Source: an uncultured Flammeovirgaceae bacterium
GTDB lineage: Bacteria; Bacteroidota; Bacteroidia; Cytophagales; Cyclobacteriaceae
Assembly: GCA_937884755.1 (NCBI GenBank)
Contig: CAKZYJ010000375.1
Span: forward strand, 1-45,028
Direction: 5' to 3'
Length of the DNA stretch: 45,028 nt
Translations under genes and position numbers: made by a program
The notes under the pieces: generated by a model
Database searches by the model: none
The model's input: only the letters and a program-made list of their open reading frames with translations
What the model was told of the DNA's origin: nothing
Shown: piece after piece, positions 15,287 to 22,920 of the stretch
Layout: each line of letters opens with the position of its first letter
Position numbering within the stretch: position 1 is the stretch's first letter

Positions 15287-17338
15287 CTAACCTGGCACCT
15301 CTTGTAGAACCACTACTATTCTGGACAATGCTCCCTCTAGGTTTTGCATACCGGTAAATGAGCAATTACACTTCACATGTTCGCCGGTACTGGCAGTTAG
15401 GGTTAAAGCACAAGCAAAGGAGGTTTGGTGCTGCAAAGTAGTATTCATATCCGGCAAAGAACTGTCGGCTGGTACCAAGTCCTCGAGTTTCATTTTAGCA
15501 ATCTCCCGCCGCTTATAACCAAACCTTTGAAGAAATAGGGGATTGGCTTTCTTTAGATGGCCTTCCAGATCCATATCAAGGGTGATAACGGCATTGGTAA
15601 ATACCTGGATCATACCGGCCAGATCATTCTGCTTTTCCTTTTCGTGGGTAGTAAACTGGGCAAACATCATGATTTTCCGAAGATTACCTTCCAGGTCAGA
15701 AATAGGATTGAAGGTGCCGTTCAGCCAGAGTTCTTTACCGGCTTTACTTTTTTGCTTGAACTCTCCCGAAAAGGGGGTGCCGGTTTTCAGGTTTTCCCAC
15801 ATCATTTGGGTTTGCGGCTTTTGGGCTTCGTCTTCGGGCAGCAAATACCAATAGTTTCTTCCGAGTAGTTTTTCCTTTTCGTATCCGGCAACATTCAGGA
15901 AGATCTCATTGGCATCTACAATGGTTCCTTGGGCATCAAACTCTACGATGGCATTGGTTCGGCTAATAGCTTCCAGCTTATATGAATAGTCTAAAGACTG
16001 CTCTTTGGTCTCCGTGACATTGGCCTGAATAGAAATAAACTTCTCAATGTCTCCTTCTTCATTTTTGATTGGATTGACCGTCAGCGAAATCCAGTAGCTC
16101 TCTCCACTCTTACTGTAATTCAAAATTTCTTCGTAAAACGGATTCCCTTCTTTTAATTTCCGACGAATTCTATCCACTGTTTCAGGGTTGGTTCCGGGTC
16201 CTTGTAAAACGTGACCTGGCTTTTGGCCCATAACTTCGTCGGCGGTATATCCCGATAGGTTGGTAAATCCGCGGTTTACGAACTCAATCCGGCCATGTTT
16301 GTCAGTAATAAGTACCGAGTTATCGGTGTTATTAGCTACTAACGAGAGTGTTTCCATCTCCTCTGCCAGTTGTCGCGTGTTTTGCAGTAATGCCTGCATA
16401 TGGGCATTGGTTTGTACCATCGCTAAGGAAGAAGCAATGTTCTCAGCTAGTTTTTCCAGAAAAACGATCTTATATTCTTCCAATTCCTCAAAAGAAGCTA
16501 GCTCGATTACTCCATAAACCTCTTCGTTCGATAGCAAGGGAACGATAATAACATAGGACGGCGTCGTTTCACCTAGTCCGGAAGTAATAGTGGTGTATTG
16601 GTCCGGTACGTGCGTTAGACGGATAGTTTTGCGTTCCTGAGCACATTGCCCCACTAAGGTCTGCCCTAGTGCTAACCGCTTTTGCCCGTGTTTTTTTTTA
16701 TCGTAAGCATAACAGGCAGTCAACTCCAGAAATACTTTTCTTTCTTCCTTTGTCTTGATGAAAAAAGCTCCCTGGTTCATGGCCAGGTACTTTGTTAGTT
16801 CGCAGATTACCTGCTCACTAAATATTTCCGTATTTTCGGTGTTGCTTCTTAGAATATCGGCGAAGTACGCCAACCCTTCAATGCTCCAGGTACGTTTCTC
16901 TTCTTCTGTCCGATACGATTGGAGTGTGCCCTTAACCTCCACTAAGGCTTGCCCCAGATATTCGGTCGGACTCAAGTAGTGCAGTTCATCAGATGTGTCG
17001 GTTTCGCTCAACGTTCTAATATAGTCAGCCGCTTCTTCCAGCTTGTGATACAGGGTATTAATGGGAGAACTCCAAGTGTCATCATTGCCTTCTTTCAAGG
17101 GGGTATTCAACTGCCCATGAGCCAATTGACTCAAGGTACTAAACCTTTTGGACGCTCGTTGTTGGGTTTTCCACAGAATCGCTACGGGTACCGCTATGCC
17201 TACCGTTCCCACCACCAAAACATAGTACTCCCGGTTGGGAATGGCTGAGAACAACAGCACTACTACGGTCAGTAGGAATACCAGTGATAATCCAATGGTA
17301 AAGAGGGTGGATCGGTATCGACGAAGTAGAGAATTCAT
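15287..17338 (-). CDS. Membrane HAMP/GAF/triple-PAS sensor protein without output domain
   Basis: The ATG at 17338 gives 683 residues; a TTG at 17353 would overlap the CheC-like stop by 4 nt and is possible. Two transmembrane helices (about 12-33 and 37-56) are followed by a HAMP-like linker (SQLAHGQLNTPLKEG), a GAF domain (about 155-300) preceded by the typical WSIEGLAYFADILRSN, and three PAS domains, the first starting near VANNTDNSVLITDKHGRIEF and containing GYTADEVMGQKPGHVLQGPG. The protein ends after PAS3; there is no HisKA, GGDEF or MCP output. Such proteins occur next to Che clusters in Bacteroidota. It may be a signal-input partner for the CheA pathway. The CheR remnant follows directly. 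Confidence 0.85.
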   Translation of the reverse strand: MNSLLRRYRSTLFTIGLSLVFLLTVVVLLFSAIPNREYYVLVVGTVGIAVPVAILWKTQQRASKRFSTLSQLAHGQLNTPLKEGNDDTWSSPINTLYHKLEEAADYIRTLSETDTSDELHYLSPTEYLGQALVEVKGTLQSYRTEEEKRTWSIEGLAYFADILRSNTENTEIFSEQVICELTKYLAMNQGAFFIKTKEERKVFLELTACYAYDKKKHGQKRLALGQTLVGQCAQERKTIRLTHVPDQYTTITSGLGETTPSYVIIVPLLSNEEVYGVIELASFEELEEYKIVFLEKLAENIASSLAMVQTNAHMQALLQNTRQLAEEMETLSLVANNTDNSVLITDKHGRIEFVNRGFTNLSGYTADEVMGQKPGHVLQGPGTNPETVDRIRRKLKEGNPFYEEILNYSKSGESYWISLTVNPIKNEEGDIEKFISIQANVTETKEQSLDYSYKLEAISRTNAIVEFDAQGTIVDANEIFLNVAGYEKEKLLGRNYWYLLPEDEAQKPQTQMMWENLKTGTPFSGEFKQKSKAGKELWLNGTFNPISDLEGNLRKIMMFAQFTTHEKEKQNDLAGMIQVFTNAVITLDMDLEGHLKKANPLFLQRFGYKRREIAKMKLEDLVPADSSLPDMNTTLQHQTSFACALTLTASTGEHVKCNCSFTGMQNLEGALSRIVVVLQEVPG

Positions 17339-17349
17339 GCAAAGGCTAA

Positions 17350-17958
17350 TCAAAGGTTGGTGGCGACATACTTTTCTATGCGATGAAGAAAGTCAGTGGT
17401 AAGCCGCCAGAAGAATTGCGGTTGTAGTTGGGTATTTTCTTCTAAGAGGAATCGGGTATTAGCTGTTAAGCAGTAGCCATCATCCGCCGCGGCAAAGTCC
17501 TCCTCAATTTTTCCCTTCATCTCCTGGCGGGGTAGGATGAACAAGTGGGGAACGCCACCGAAAACATGCAAATCGAGTGCATTAGAAAATTCGGTGAGCA
17601 CTGCGGCCGAAAGGATGTTGTCAATCTCCTTAACGATGGCTTCCTGCATTACTTTACGCTGTTCTTCGTCGCTAATCGAGGGAGCACATACCCCTTGTAG
17701 TGCCGAACATTCCGATTCGGATAATAATAAGTAGCTTCGTCCCCCGGCTTCTCCCATAATATCGGTGGTCACTAAAGTCATATTCCCGTCCTGATAAGTA
17801 ATTGGGACTTTAGTACTGGTTTCGGCAATTTCAAAACACAGTGCTTCAATGGTTACCGGTTGTTTCACTAAGGAAGAAAAAGAACTAGCAGCGTTATTAT
17901 ATCCGATTTCAATCAGGTGCTGCACGATGCGTTGCTCTTGGTTGGTCAATGCCTTCAT
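17350..17958 (-). CDS. CheC/CheX-like CheY-P phosphatase homologue
   Basis: This 202-residue protein has two CheC-type repeats. The second is clear: KEIDNILSAAVLTEFSNAL then HVFGGVP, giving E-x2-N and a Pro 23 residues after the Asn, as in the CheC/CheX/FliY consensus. The first, HLIEIGYNNAASSFSSLVKQ, keeps the Glu but has Tyr where Asn is expected and is three residues shorter, so this site looks degenerate. The family dephosphorylates CheY, and CheD, present in the same locus, often binds CheC. The start overlaps the upstream 52-residue ORF by 4 nt (ATGA). The assignment is by motif only. Confidence 0.65.
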   Translation of the reverse strand: MKALTNQEQRIVQHLIEIGYNNAASSFSSLVKQPVTIEALCFEIAETSTKVPITYQDGNMTLVTTDIMGEAGGRSYLLLSESECSALQGVCAPSISDEEQRKVMQEAIVKEIDNILSAAVLTEFSNALDLHVFGGVPHLFILPRQEMKGKIEEDFAAADDGYCLTANTRFLLEENTQLQPQFFWRLTTDFLHRIEKYVATNL

Positions 17959-18113
17959 AGTTGCTTACTTCGAGATAAGATTTTGGTTTGATAGTGGGTA
18001 TTTCCCTGAAAAACAAAACTGATAATGGCCAGAACATGCAGTACTAAGCAGACATTGCTATTACCCAAAATAGTGCCCCCGCTGACAAACTTTACTTGGT
18101 CTACCTGCTTCAT
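17955..18113 (-). CDS. Short 52-residue ORF heading the CheC-like unit, unknown
   Basis: ATG at 18113 to TGA at 17955 encodes 52 residues beginning MKQVDQVKFVSGGTILGNSN and containing a hydrophobic stretch (VCLVLHVLAIISFVF). Support comes from two facts: its stop overlaps the CheC-like start (ATGA), and a strong purine-rich Shine-Dalgarno, AAGGAGA, lies 9 nt upstream, rare in this genome. No homologue is recognised. It could be a real small membrane protein or a translational leader that couples ribosomes into the CheC-like gene. Confidence 0.45.
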   Translation of the reverse strand: MKQVDQVKFVSGGTILGNSNVCLVLHVLAIISFVFQGNTHYQTKILSRSKQL

Positions 18114-18115
18114 TT

Positions 18116-18242
18116 CTACAATCTCCTTTCCTGTAATTGTTTCTCAAGAGCAATTTTATGCTTTTTCATCTCTTCAATATCAGAAGACGAAGCTGCTTTC
18201 TTTTTTGGTGGCAGATGCCATAGACTTTTCTGCTGCTTTCAT
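18116..18242 (-). pseudogene. Short coiled-coil-like ORF broken at an A6 run
   Basis: From ATG 18242 the frame reads MKAAEKSMASATKK and then hits a stop. With one A fewer in the run of six, it would continue KKAASSSDIEEMKKHKIALE to a TAG at 18116, giving 41 residues with a charged, helix-forming tail, and ending 2 nt before the 52-residue ORF. The copy near 28120-28199 keeps RKKAASSSDIQEMK in frame at this spot but has a 4-nt insertion further upstream. The two independent lesions suggest both derive from one coding sequence. Slippage, sequencing error or decay are all possible for this copy. Confidence 0.4.
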
Positions 18243-18341
18243 CACGGTCGTATTTGTTATTTATGGATTGATAAAAGTTGATGAAATACCATTGATGTAT
18301 CTTGTAATAACAAATGTCATAAAACTCGTATTGTAAAGAGC
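18165..18341. repeat. Direct repeat copy A (about 178 bp) at the head of the CheC-like unit
   Basis: This segment matches 28119-28296 in the same orientation over its whole length, with roughly 20 differences and a 4-nt indel by eye. The two copies bracket the STAS-to-CheY block. On the minus strand it contains an upstream region followed by the start of a short ORF (MKAAEKS...). The other end abuts the stop of the downstream cheY at 18341. No transposase or terminal inverted repeats are visible. Confidence 0.8.
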
Positions 18342-18712
18342 TATGACATCTGATTTTCATGTTCGGAAAGGGTAGCAATCAACTCCTCAGCCTCAAATGG
18401 CTTTACCAAATAACCAATGGCCCCCAGGCTTATTCCTTGTTCCACTACTGACTTTTGGCCAACAGCACTAATCAGCAATACTTTGGACGGCAAATCTTCT
18501 TCTTTGAAAATCGCCAAAATATCTGTTCCTATCATATCAGGCAAGATGTTATCCAGTGTGATGTAGTCCGGTAAGTGCTCAAACGCCATGTCCAGTGCTT
18601 CTTCACCATTAGTCGCCTCTCCAACTACTTCAAATCCACCTGAAATCAGTGCTTTTTTAATTAGGGTTCTCATAAATAACGAGTCATCCACTATCAATAC
18701 TGTTTTACTCAT
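18341..18712 (-). CDS. cheY: CheY-like single-domain response regulator
   Basis: This 123-residue receiver domain has the acidic pair in LIVDDSLFM (Asp9-Asp10), the phospho-acceptor Asp54 in YITLDNILPDM, a Ser in the switch position (LLISAVG) and the conserved Lys in YLVKPFEAEE. There is no output domain. It is the last gene of the first Che unit, 131 nt downstream of the DUF2490 gene. It is probably phosphorylated by CheA at 25178-27277 and may be dephosphorylated by the CheC-like protein just beyond. A second CheY lies at 27278-27649. Confidence 0.9.
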   Translation of the reverse strand: MSKTVLIVDDSLFMRTLIKKALISGGFEVVGEATNGEEALDMAFEHLPDYITLDNILPDMIGTDILAIFKEEDLPSKVLLISAVGQKSVVEQGISLGAIGYLVKPFEAEELIATLSEHENQMS

Positions 18713-18843
18713 AATCGTTTTTATTTAATTTTACCAGTGCCCTAAGTGATTTCAGACACTTTAACTGTGATTTTTTGTTTAACTAAAATTTCCTCAAGCC
18801 TCTGTTCTCTCATTTGAAGCTGACACTCCTATGGTTTACATTG

Positions 18844-19605
18844 CTATCGTTTCCTAAAATCCATATTGTAGGTTAGAGTCAGCATTAATGTGTGGTTTTG
18901 CTCCTGATTAATGCCATCCCCTTTCAACACCATCTGATTTAGATACCCCAATTGTACATTACCGGTATTACTGAATTGGTGGCCTAATGCTAAGTAAAGC
19001 CTGTTTTGATCAAAATTCTGAGCTACATTTTCTCCAAAACCGATGAATATTTCATCGTATATGCTCAAGAATAAAGTTCCTTTTTGCATTGTATTGCCAT
19101 TTAATGGCACAGTGACCATACCTCTGTATCTGATACGATTTCGATACACCCGACCACTTTCTTCCGCCGCAGAGGAACGTTCATTCCAACGCTGTTCCAA
19201 TCTATATCTATGATTTAGAATCCAACCGTTAAAGAATTGATTAACGGTTAGGGTTTGCCAGATCCTGTGCTCATCCAACTCTTCAGGCACGGGTAATTCT
19301 CCGTAGGGAAAAGTGATAATATAGGCATAGCCAGCTGTCAGTGTCAGCTCTTTATTAAAGCGATAATCCAGACCAATTCTCGCTAAAGACTGTTGCCAAT
19401 CTTTAATCAAACCCGATCTGCGAAATTGGTATTCGGTATGTAGCAACCAGTTGTCCGACAGCCTGTGATTGCCAAAATACATGTACCAGGCATTATTTTG
19501 ATTTACGGTTTCACGCTGACCGTAAGCTGATAGCGCCGAAATGCTCAGCAGGACGAACAATAAGCCTTTGACTGAGCTCGATTCTACGTACTTTTTCATC
19601 TTCAT
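18844..19605 (-). CDS. DUF2490 outer-membrane protein embedded in the Che operon
   Basis: This 253-residue protein has a signal peptide (GLLFVLLSISALSAYGQ) and a DUF2490-type barrel pattern: WYMYFGNHRLSDNWLLHTEY, FRRSGLIKDWQQSLARIGLD, and HRIWQTLTVNQFFNGWILNH. DUF2490 proteins are predicted porin-like outer-membrane barrels of unknown function in Bacteroidota. Its start is 4 nt from the cheB stop and cheY follows on the same strand, so it appears to belong to the operon. An envelope barrel inside a cytoplasmic signalling operon is unusual and may point to the output or the sensed compartment. Confidence 0.8.
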   Translation of the reverse strand: MKMKKYVESSSVKGLLFVLLSISALSAYGQRETVNQNNAWYMYFGNHRLSDNWLLHTEYQFRRSGLIKDWQQSLARIGLDYRFNKELTLTAGYAYIITFPYGELPVPEELDEHRIWQTLTVNQFFNGWILNHRYRLEQRWNERSSAAEESGRVYRNRIRYRGMVTVPLNGNTMQKGTLFLSIYDEIFIGFGENVAQNFDQNRLYLALGHQFSNTGNVQLGYLNQMVLKGDGINQEQNHTLMLTLTYNMDFRKR

Positions 19606-19609
19606 TTCA

Positions 19610-20662
19610 TTAAGCCATTCTATAATTAATTGAGGTTAGAGCGTGTTCTGCTAACATGCTCAAAGCAGCGACCTTATCCACTGCTCCTAGTTTTACCGCC
19701 TCTTTAGGCATGCCATATACTACGCTTGATTTTTCGTCTTGCGCTAAGGTGAATGCGCCCATATTATGCATAGCCAAAAGTCCTTTGGCCCCATCGGCTC
19801 CCATCCCGGTCATAATCATACCCACTGCATTTCGGCCCGCATGTTTCGCTATAGAATGAAAAAGCACGTCGACCGAAGGTCTGTGACGATTTACACTCTC
19901 ACCACTACGAACATGCACGTAGTATTTAGAGCCACTTCGCTGCACTTCCATGTGATAATTGCCTGGCGCGATGAGGGCTCGCCCTCTTAGGATCGAGTCT
20001 CCGTCTTTCGCTTCTTTCACCTCGATCTTGCAAAGGCTGTTCAACCTTTTTGCAAAAGAGCGCGTGAATACCTCAGGCATATGCTGAACGATTACAATTC
20101 CGGGACAGTCAATTGGCATTTGCTCGAGCACGGTTTTAATAGCCTCGGTACCCCCCGTTGAGGCTCCAATACCAATAATTTTATTACTGGTTACGGTGAG
20201 GTTCGTTTTCACCTTGGAAGTAGGAGCTTGATGTACTTGGTGGAATCGCGCTTTCCTTCGGATTACTGATTTTCCCGCTGCTTTTACGATGTCGATGATT
20301 TGCTGGGCACTCTCAGAAAATGTGTCCACGCTCAATGTATTCTTTTGAATGATGTCTACCGCACCTAGTTCAAGGGCACGAATAGCCAGTTCAGAACCAT
20401 TTGCTGTCAAACTCGAGATTATGACCACGGGTATGGGGTGCTGGCTCATAATACGCTGTAAGAATGTTATGCCATCCATTCGTGGCATCTCTATATCAAG
20501 CGTAATAACATCTGGCACCTGTTTACTTATCTTCTTGACGGCCACAAAAGGGTCAGAAGCCACGCTGATCACCTCAAGAGCCTCGTCTGAATTTAAAACA
20601 TGGCTCAGTGATTGACGAACTACTGCTGAATCATCTACGACTAATACTTTTATTATGCTCAT
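19610..20662 (-). CDS. cheB: CheB chemotaxis response regulator protein-glutamate methylesterase
   Basis: The ATG at 20662 gives 350 residues; a TTG one codon upstream is unlikely. The receiver domain (1-125) has Asp56 in VITLDIEMPRMDG. The methylesterase domain carries the triad Ser168 (IGASTGGTEA), His194 (VQHMPEVFT) and Asp290 (GMGADGA), plus HRPSVDVLFHS. CheB removes methyl groups from MCP glutamates added by CheR, giving adaptation when phosphorylated by CheA. It lies 20 nt after cheD, in the usual adaptation block with cheR and cheD. Confidence 0.95.
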   Translation of the reverse strand: MSIIKVLVVDDSAVVRQSLSHVLNSDEALEVISVASDPFVAVKKISKQVPDVITLDIEMPRMDGITFLQRIMSQHPIPVVIISSLTANGSELAIRALELGAVDIIQKNTLSVDTFSESAQQIIDIVKAAGKSVIRRKARFHQVHQAPTSKVKTNLTVTSNKIIGIGASTGGTEAIKTVLEQMPIDCPGIVIVQHMPEVFTRSFAKRLNSLCKIEVKEAKDGDSILRGRALIAPGNYHMEVQRSGSKYYVHVRSGESVNRHRPSVDVLFHSIAKHAGRNAVGMIMTGMGADGAKGLLAMHNMGAFTLAQDEKSSVVYGMPKEAVKLGAVDKVAALSMLAEHALTSINYRMA

Positions 20663-20682
20663 CAAGCTAAGGATATTCTTTA

Positions 20683-21150
20683 TCAGACATATTTTAAAAA
20701 AATCTTATGTGTACCAGAATTCATCATAATCCTGCGTCCACGTTTTCCACCTATATCTGATTTTATCACTGGAATTTCATGATGCTTTAAAAGCTCGAAG
20801 GCAATTTGTATGTTTCTTTCTCCCACTTTATATACATTACTTTCCATCAAGCTATTAGCGCCCCCAAAAACTTTGGCAACCAGATTATTCTTGTTAGCAC
20901 CCAGCGCTAGCATTTCGTCTATAAGCCTTGGAATGGCTATGTTTCCGTATTTAGGTGTAGCAAGACCTTCATCTTTCCATACAGGTAGCATAAAATGATT
21001 CATTCCTCCGAATCGTAGTTTTTGATCATACAGGCAGACCGCAACGCACGAACCTAACACTGTTGTGACGTCATAAGAGGCTTTGCTGACGAACAAGGTA
21101 GAAGGCAGCAAAAAGTGTCGTTTTGTAAGGGTTTTGGGTATCTCTGCCAT
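20683..21150 (-). CDS. cheD: CheD chemoreceptor glutamine deamidase
   Basis: This 155-residue protein has the CheD active site: TTVLGSCVAVCLYD with Cys35 and GGMNHFMLP with His52. It also has the conserved VFGGANSL and NIQIAFELL segments. CheD deamidates Gln residues of MCPs and in many bacteria binds CheC, raising its CheY-P phosphatase activity. A CheC-like protein is present at 17350-17958, so a CheC-CheD feedback loop is plausible. Its ATG overlaps the TAA of the kinase-like gene by one base. Confidence 0.93.
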   Translation of the reverse strand: MAEIPKTLTKRHFLLPSTLFVSKASYDVTTVLGSCVAVCLYDQKLRFGGMNHFMLPVWKDEGLATPKYGNIAIPRLIDEMLALGANKNNLVAKVFGGANSLMESNVYKVGERNIQIAFELLKHHEIPVIKSDIGGKRGRRIMMNSGTHKIFLKYV

Positions 21151-22001
21151 TAAAACAACACATCCTCTTCAAATGATGCTTCTTCAAAATCTCCGGTATT
21201 ATTAGAAATATGCGGAAGGATCAAGGTGAAGGTGCTTCCCATGTCTAATTCGCTGTCAAGTTGTAGCGTGCCTCCTAATAATTCCGTGTACTCCTTCACA
21301 ATAGACAAGCCCAGTCCAGTACCTTGATGGGCTTTAGCTATTCCTTCATCCAGTTGCTTGAAGCGATTAAAGATCACCTTTTGATCTTCCTTACTTATGC
21401 CCGGACCTTGATCTGAAATGGAAAATACTAACTCTATTTCATTCAGCGCTATATCGATTTTTACCGATTGACTCTGGGGTGAGAATTCAATGGCATTCCC
21501 AATAAGATTTAAGCAAATGGCATGAAACATACCTGGGTCGGTGGTAAGATACTGGCCTGACTTTACGTTGTCTACGAGTGTTACACTGATGTCTTTTCTT
21601 TTACTTTTAAAGTGCAAGTCCTGAATACTATCATCAAGTATACCGGACACTTGCACCTTACAAGGCTGAACTACCACTGTTCCAGCCTCTATGGATGCCG
21701 CTGCAAATAGATTACGCATTTTGTAATCAAGCTCGAATGCCTGTTCAAAAGCCAGATTCGCCTGTTCATATACTAATTCTGGATTACTGTAGGCCATTCG
21801 CCTGATGTTCTTGGTCAATCCAAGAATGCTGGTCAATGGATTATTAATTTCATTAAGAATATGGCTCAAAAAGCTTGAACGTTGGCTTTCGGCTTTGAGC
21901 AACTTAGTACCGAGCTGCTCTACTTGATCGTTAGACTGTTCCAGCCTATCCTTTAGCTCGAGGATCTGATCTTGTAACTCTTTATTATTATCGTCTCCCA
22001 T
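21150..22001 (-). CDS. Histidine-kinase-like protein lacking the phospho-acceptor histidine
   Basis: This 283-residue cytoplasmic protein has an N-terminal coiled coil (about 6-42), a HisKA-like helix pair and a HATPase domain with N box (LNLIGNAIEF), G1 (DQGPGIS), F box (IFNRFKQLD) and G2 (GTGLGLSIV). The ATP site looks intact. The H box reads FLSHILNEINNPLTSILG where FxxHxSHEIRTPLNSILG is normal: residue 50 is Asn instead of the phosphorylated His, and Arg-Thr is Asn-Asn. It may be a pseudokinase that regulates CheA or phosphatase activity, or it may use another residue. It lies between cheR and cheD with overlaps or gaps of at most 4 nt. Confidence 0.85.
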   Translation of the reverse strand: MGDDNNKELQDQILELKDRLEQSNDQVEQLGTKLLKAESQRSSFLSHILNEINNPLTSILGLTKNIRRMAYSNPELVYEQANLAFEQAFELDYKMRNLFAAASIEAGTVVVQPCKVQVSGILDDSIQDLHFKSKRKDISVTLVDNVKSGQYLTTDPGMFHAICLNLIGNAIEFSPQSQSVKIDIALNEIELVFSISDQGPGISKEDQKVIFNRFKQLDEGIAKAHQGTGLGLSIVKEYTELLGGTLQLDSELDMGSTFTLILPHISNNTGDFEEASFEEDVLF

Positions 22002-22005
22002 AGTG

Positions 22006-22830
22006 TTAAACTGTTTTTTGAAATGTGGTAGGCATCAGTTGTTTTAGGGGTAAGTGCATCTCGAATAGTGATTCAGAATGCCCAATGAGTAAATAACCGC
22101 CAGGCTTCAAGCACTGAATAAGCTTGGTTATAACTCTCTGTTGAGTTTGCTTATCAAAGTAGATCAATACGTTTCTGCATAGGATTACATCCTGTATGGT
22201 ATTTATCTTATACTCCCTATCCATCAGATTCATTCGCTGATAGGATACCTTTTTCCGAAGTAATGGAACAACTCTTACCAAGCCTTTTTGCGGATCCTTG
22301 CTTCTAAGCAAGTACTTTCTTCTTAAATTTTCAGGAATATCTGTGATCCTGTCCTCGCGGTAAACCCCGTTGGCTGCTTCTTTCAGGACTTTTATCGATA
22401 TATCAGTAGCTAAAATCTCATAATCCAGAGGCCCGACTTCATCTATGGTTTCTTGCAGCACCATAGCTGTCGTGTAGGGCTCTTCTCCCGTTGAGCAGGC
22501 CGAACTCCATATTCTTAATGACCGTTGACTATTACTTTGTCTGAATTCTGGTACGACTGTATTCTTTATAAATTCAAAATGTCTCGGTTCACGGAAGAAA
22601 TCTGTTTTGTTGGTCGCTACTGAATCCAGCATATGCACTAGCTCTTCTTTACCTTGCAAACTTGTTACGTGCTTATAGTACTCCTTAAAAGAGCTCATAT
22701 TCAATGCTATGAGCCTTTTCTGGAGTCTGGCTTCCAACATAATACGCTTAGAAGGTGTAAGATTTATTCCACACTGCTCGTAAACAAAGGCACTAAATCT
22801 CTGGAAATCTTCTGCAGCCAGCTTTATCAT
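22006..22830 (-). CDS. cheR: CheR MCP methyltransferase
   Basis: The ATG at 22830 gives 274 residues; a GTG at 22839 is possible but less likely. The N-terminal helical domain includes RFSAFVYEQCGINLTPSKR and the VATNKTDFFREPRHF motif. The SAM-binding domain contains IWSSACSTGEEPYTTAM, ILATDIS and VILCRNVLIYFD. It methylates Glu side chains of the MCP. It has no extra TPR or C-terminal pentapeptide-binding region beyond the normal beta subdomain. The MCP at 22921 ends DNDFQQY, so no obvious NWETF-type tether is present. Confidence 0.95.
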   Translation of the reverse strand: MIKLAAEDFQRFSAFVYEQCGINLTPSKRIMLEARLQKRLIALNMSSFKEYYKHVTSLQGKEELVHMLDSVATNKTDFFREPRHFEFIKNTVVPEFRQSNSQRSLRIWSSACSTGEEPYTTAMVLQETIDEVGPLDYEILATDISIKVLKEAANGVYREDRITDIPENLRRKYLLRSKDPQKGLVRVVPLLRKKVSYQRMNLMDREYKINTIQDVILCRNVLIYFDKQTQQRVITKLIQCLKPGGYLLIGHSESLFEMHLPLKQLMPTTFQKTV

Positions 22831-22920
22831 TAGAATCACTAATTACATTTTGTAGTTCAGGAGATAGCAACTTGCCGAATATCAACTTTTACTCTACCCA
22901 GCCCGAACCTCCGGTCTGGA

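Noticed and set aside
18025-18336. A 103-codon plus-strand frame with hydrophobic C-terminus across repeat copy A
   Set aside because: Its first half runs antisense to the 52-residue ORF and its second half lies in the repeat; in copy B the same frame is broken by a stop. The minus-strand reading is better supported.
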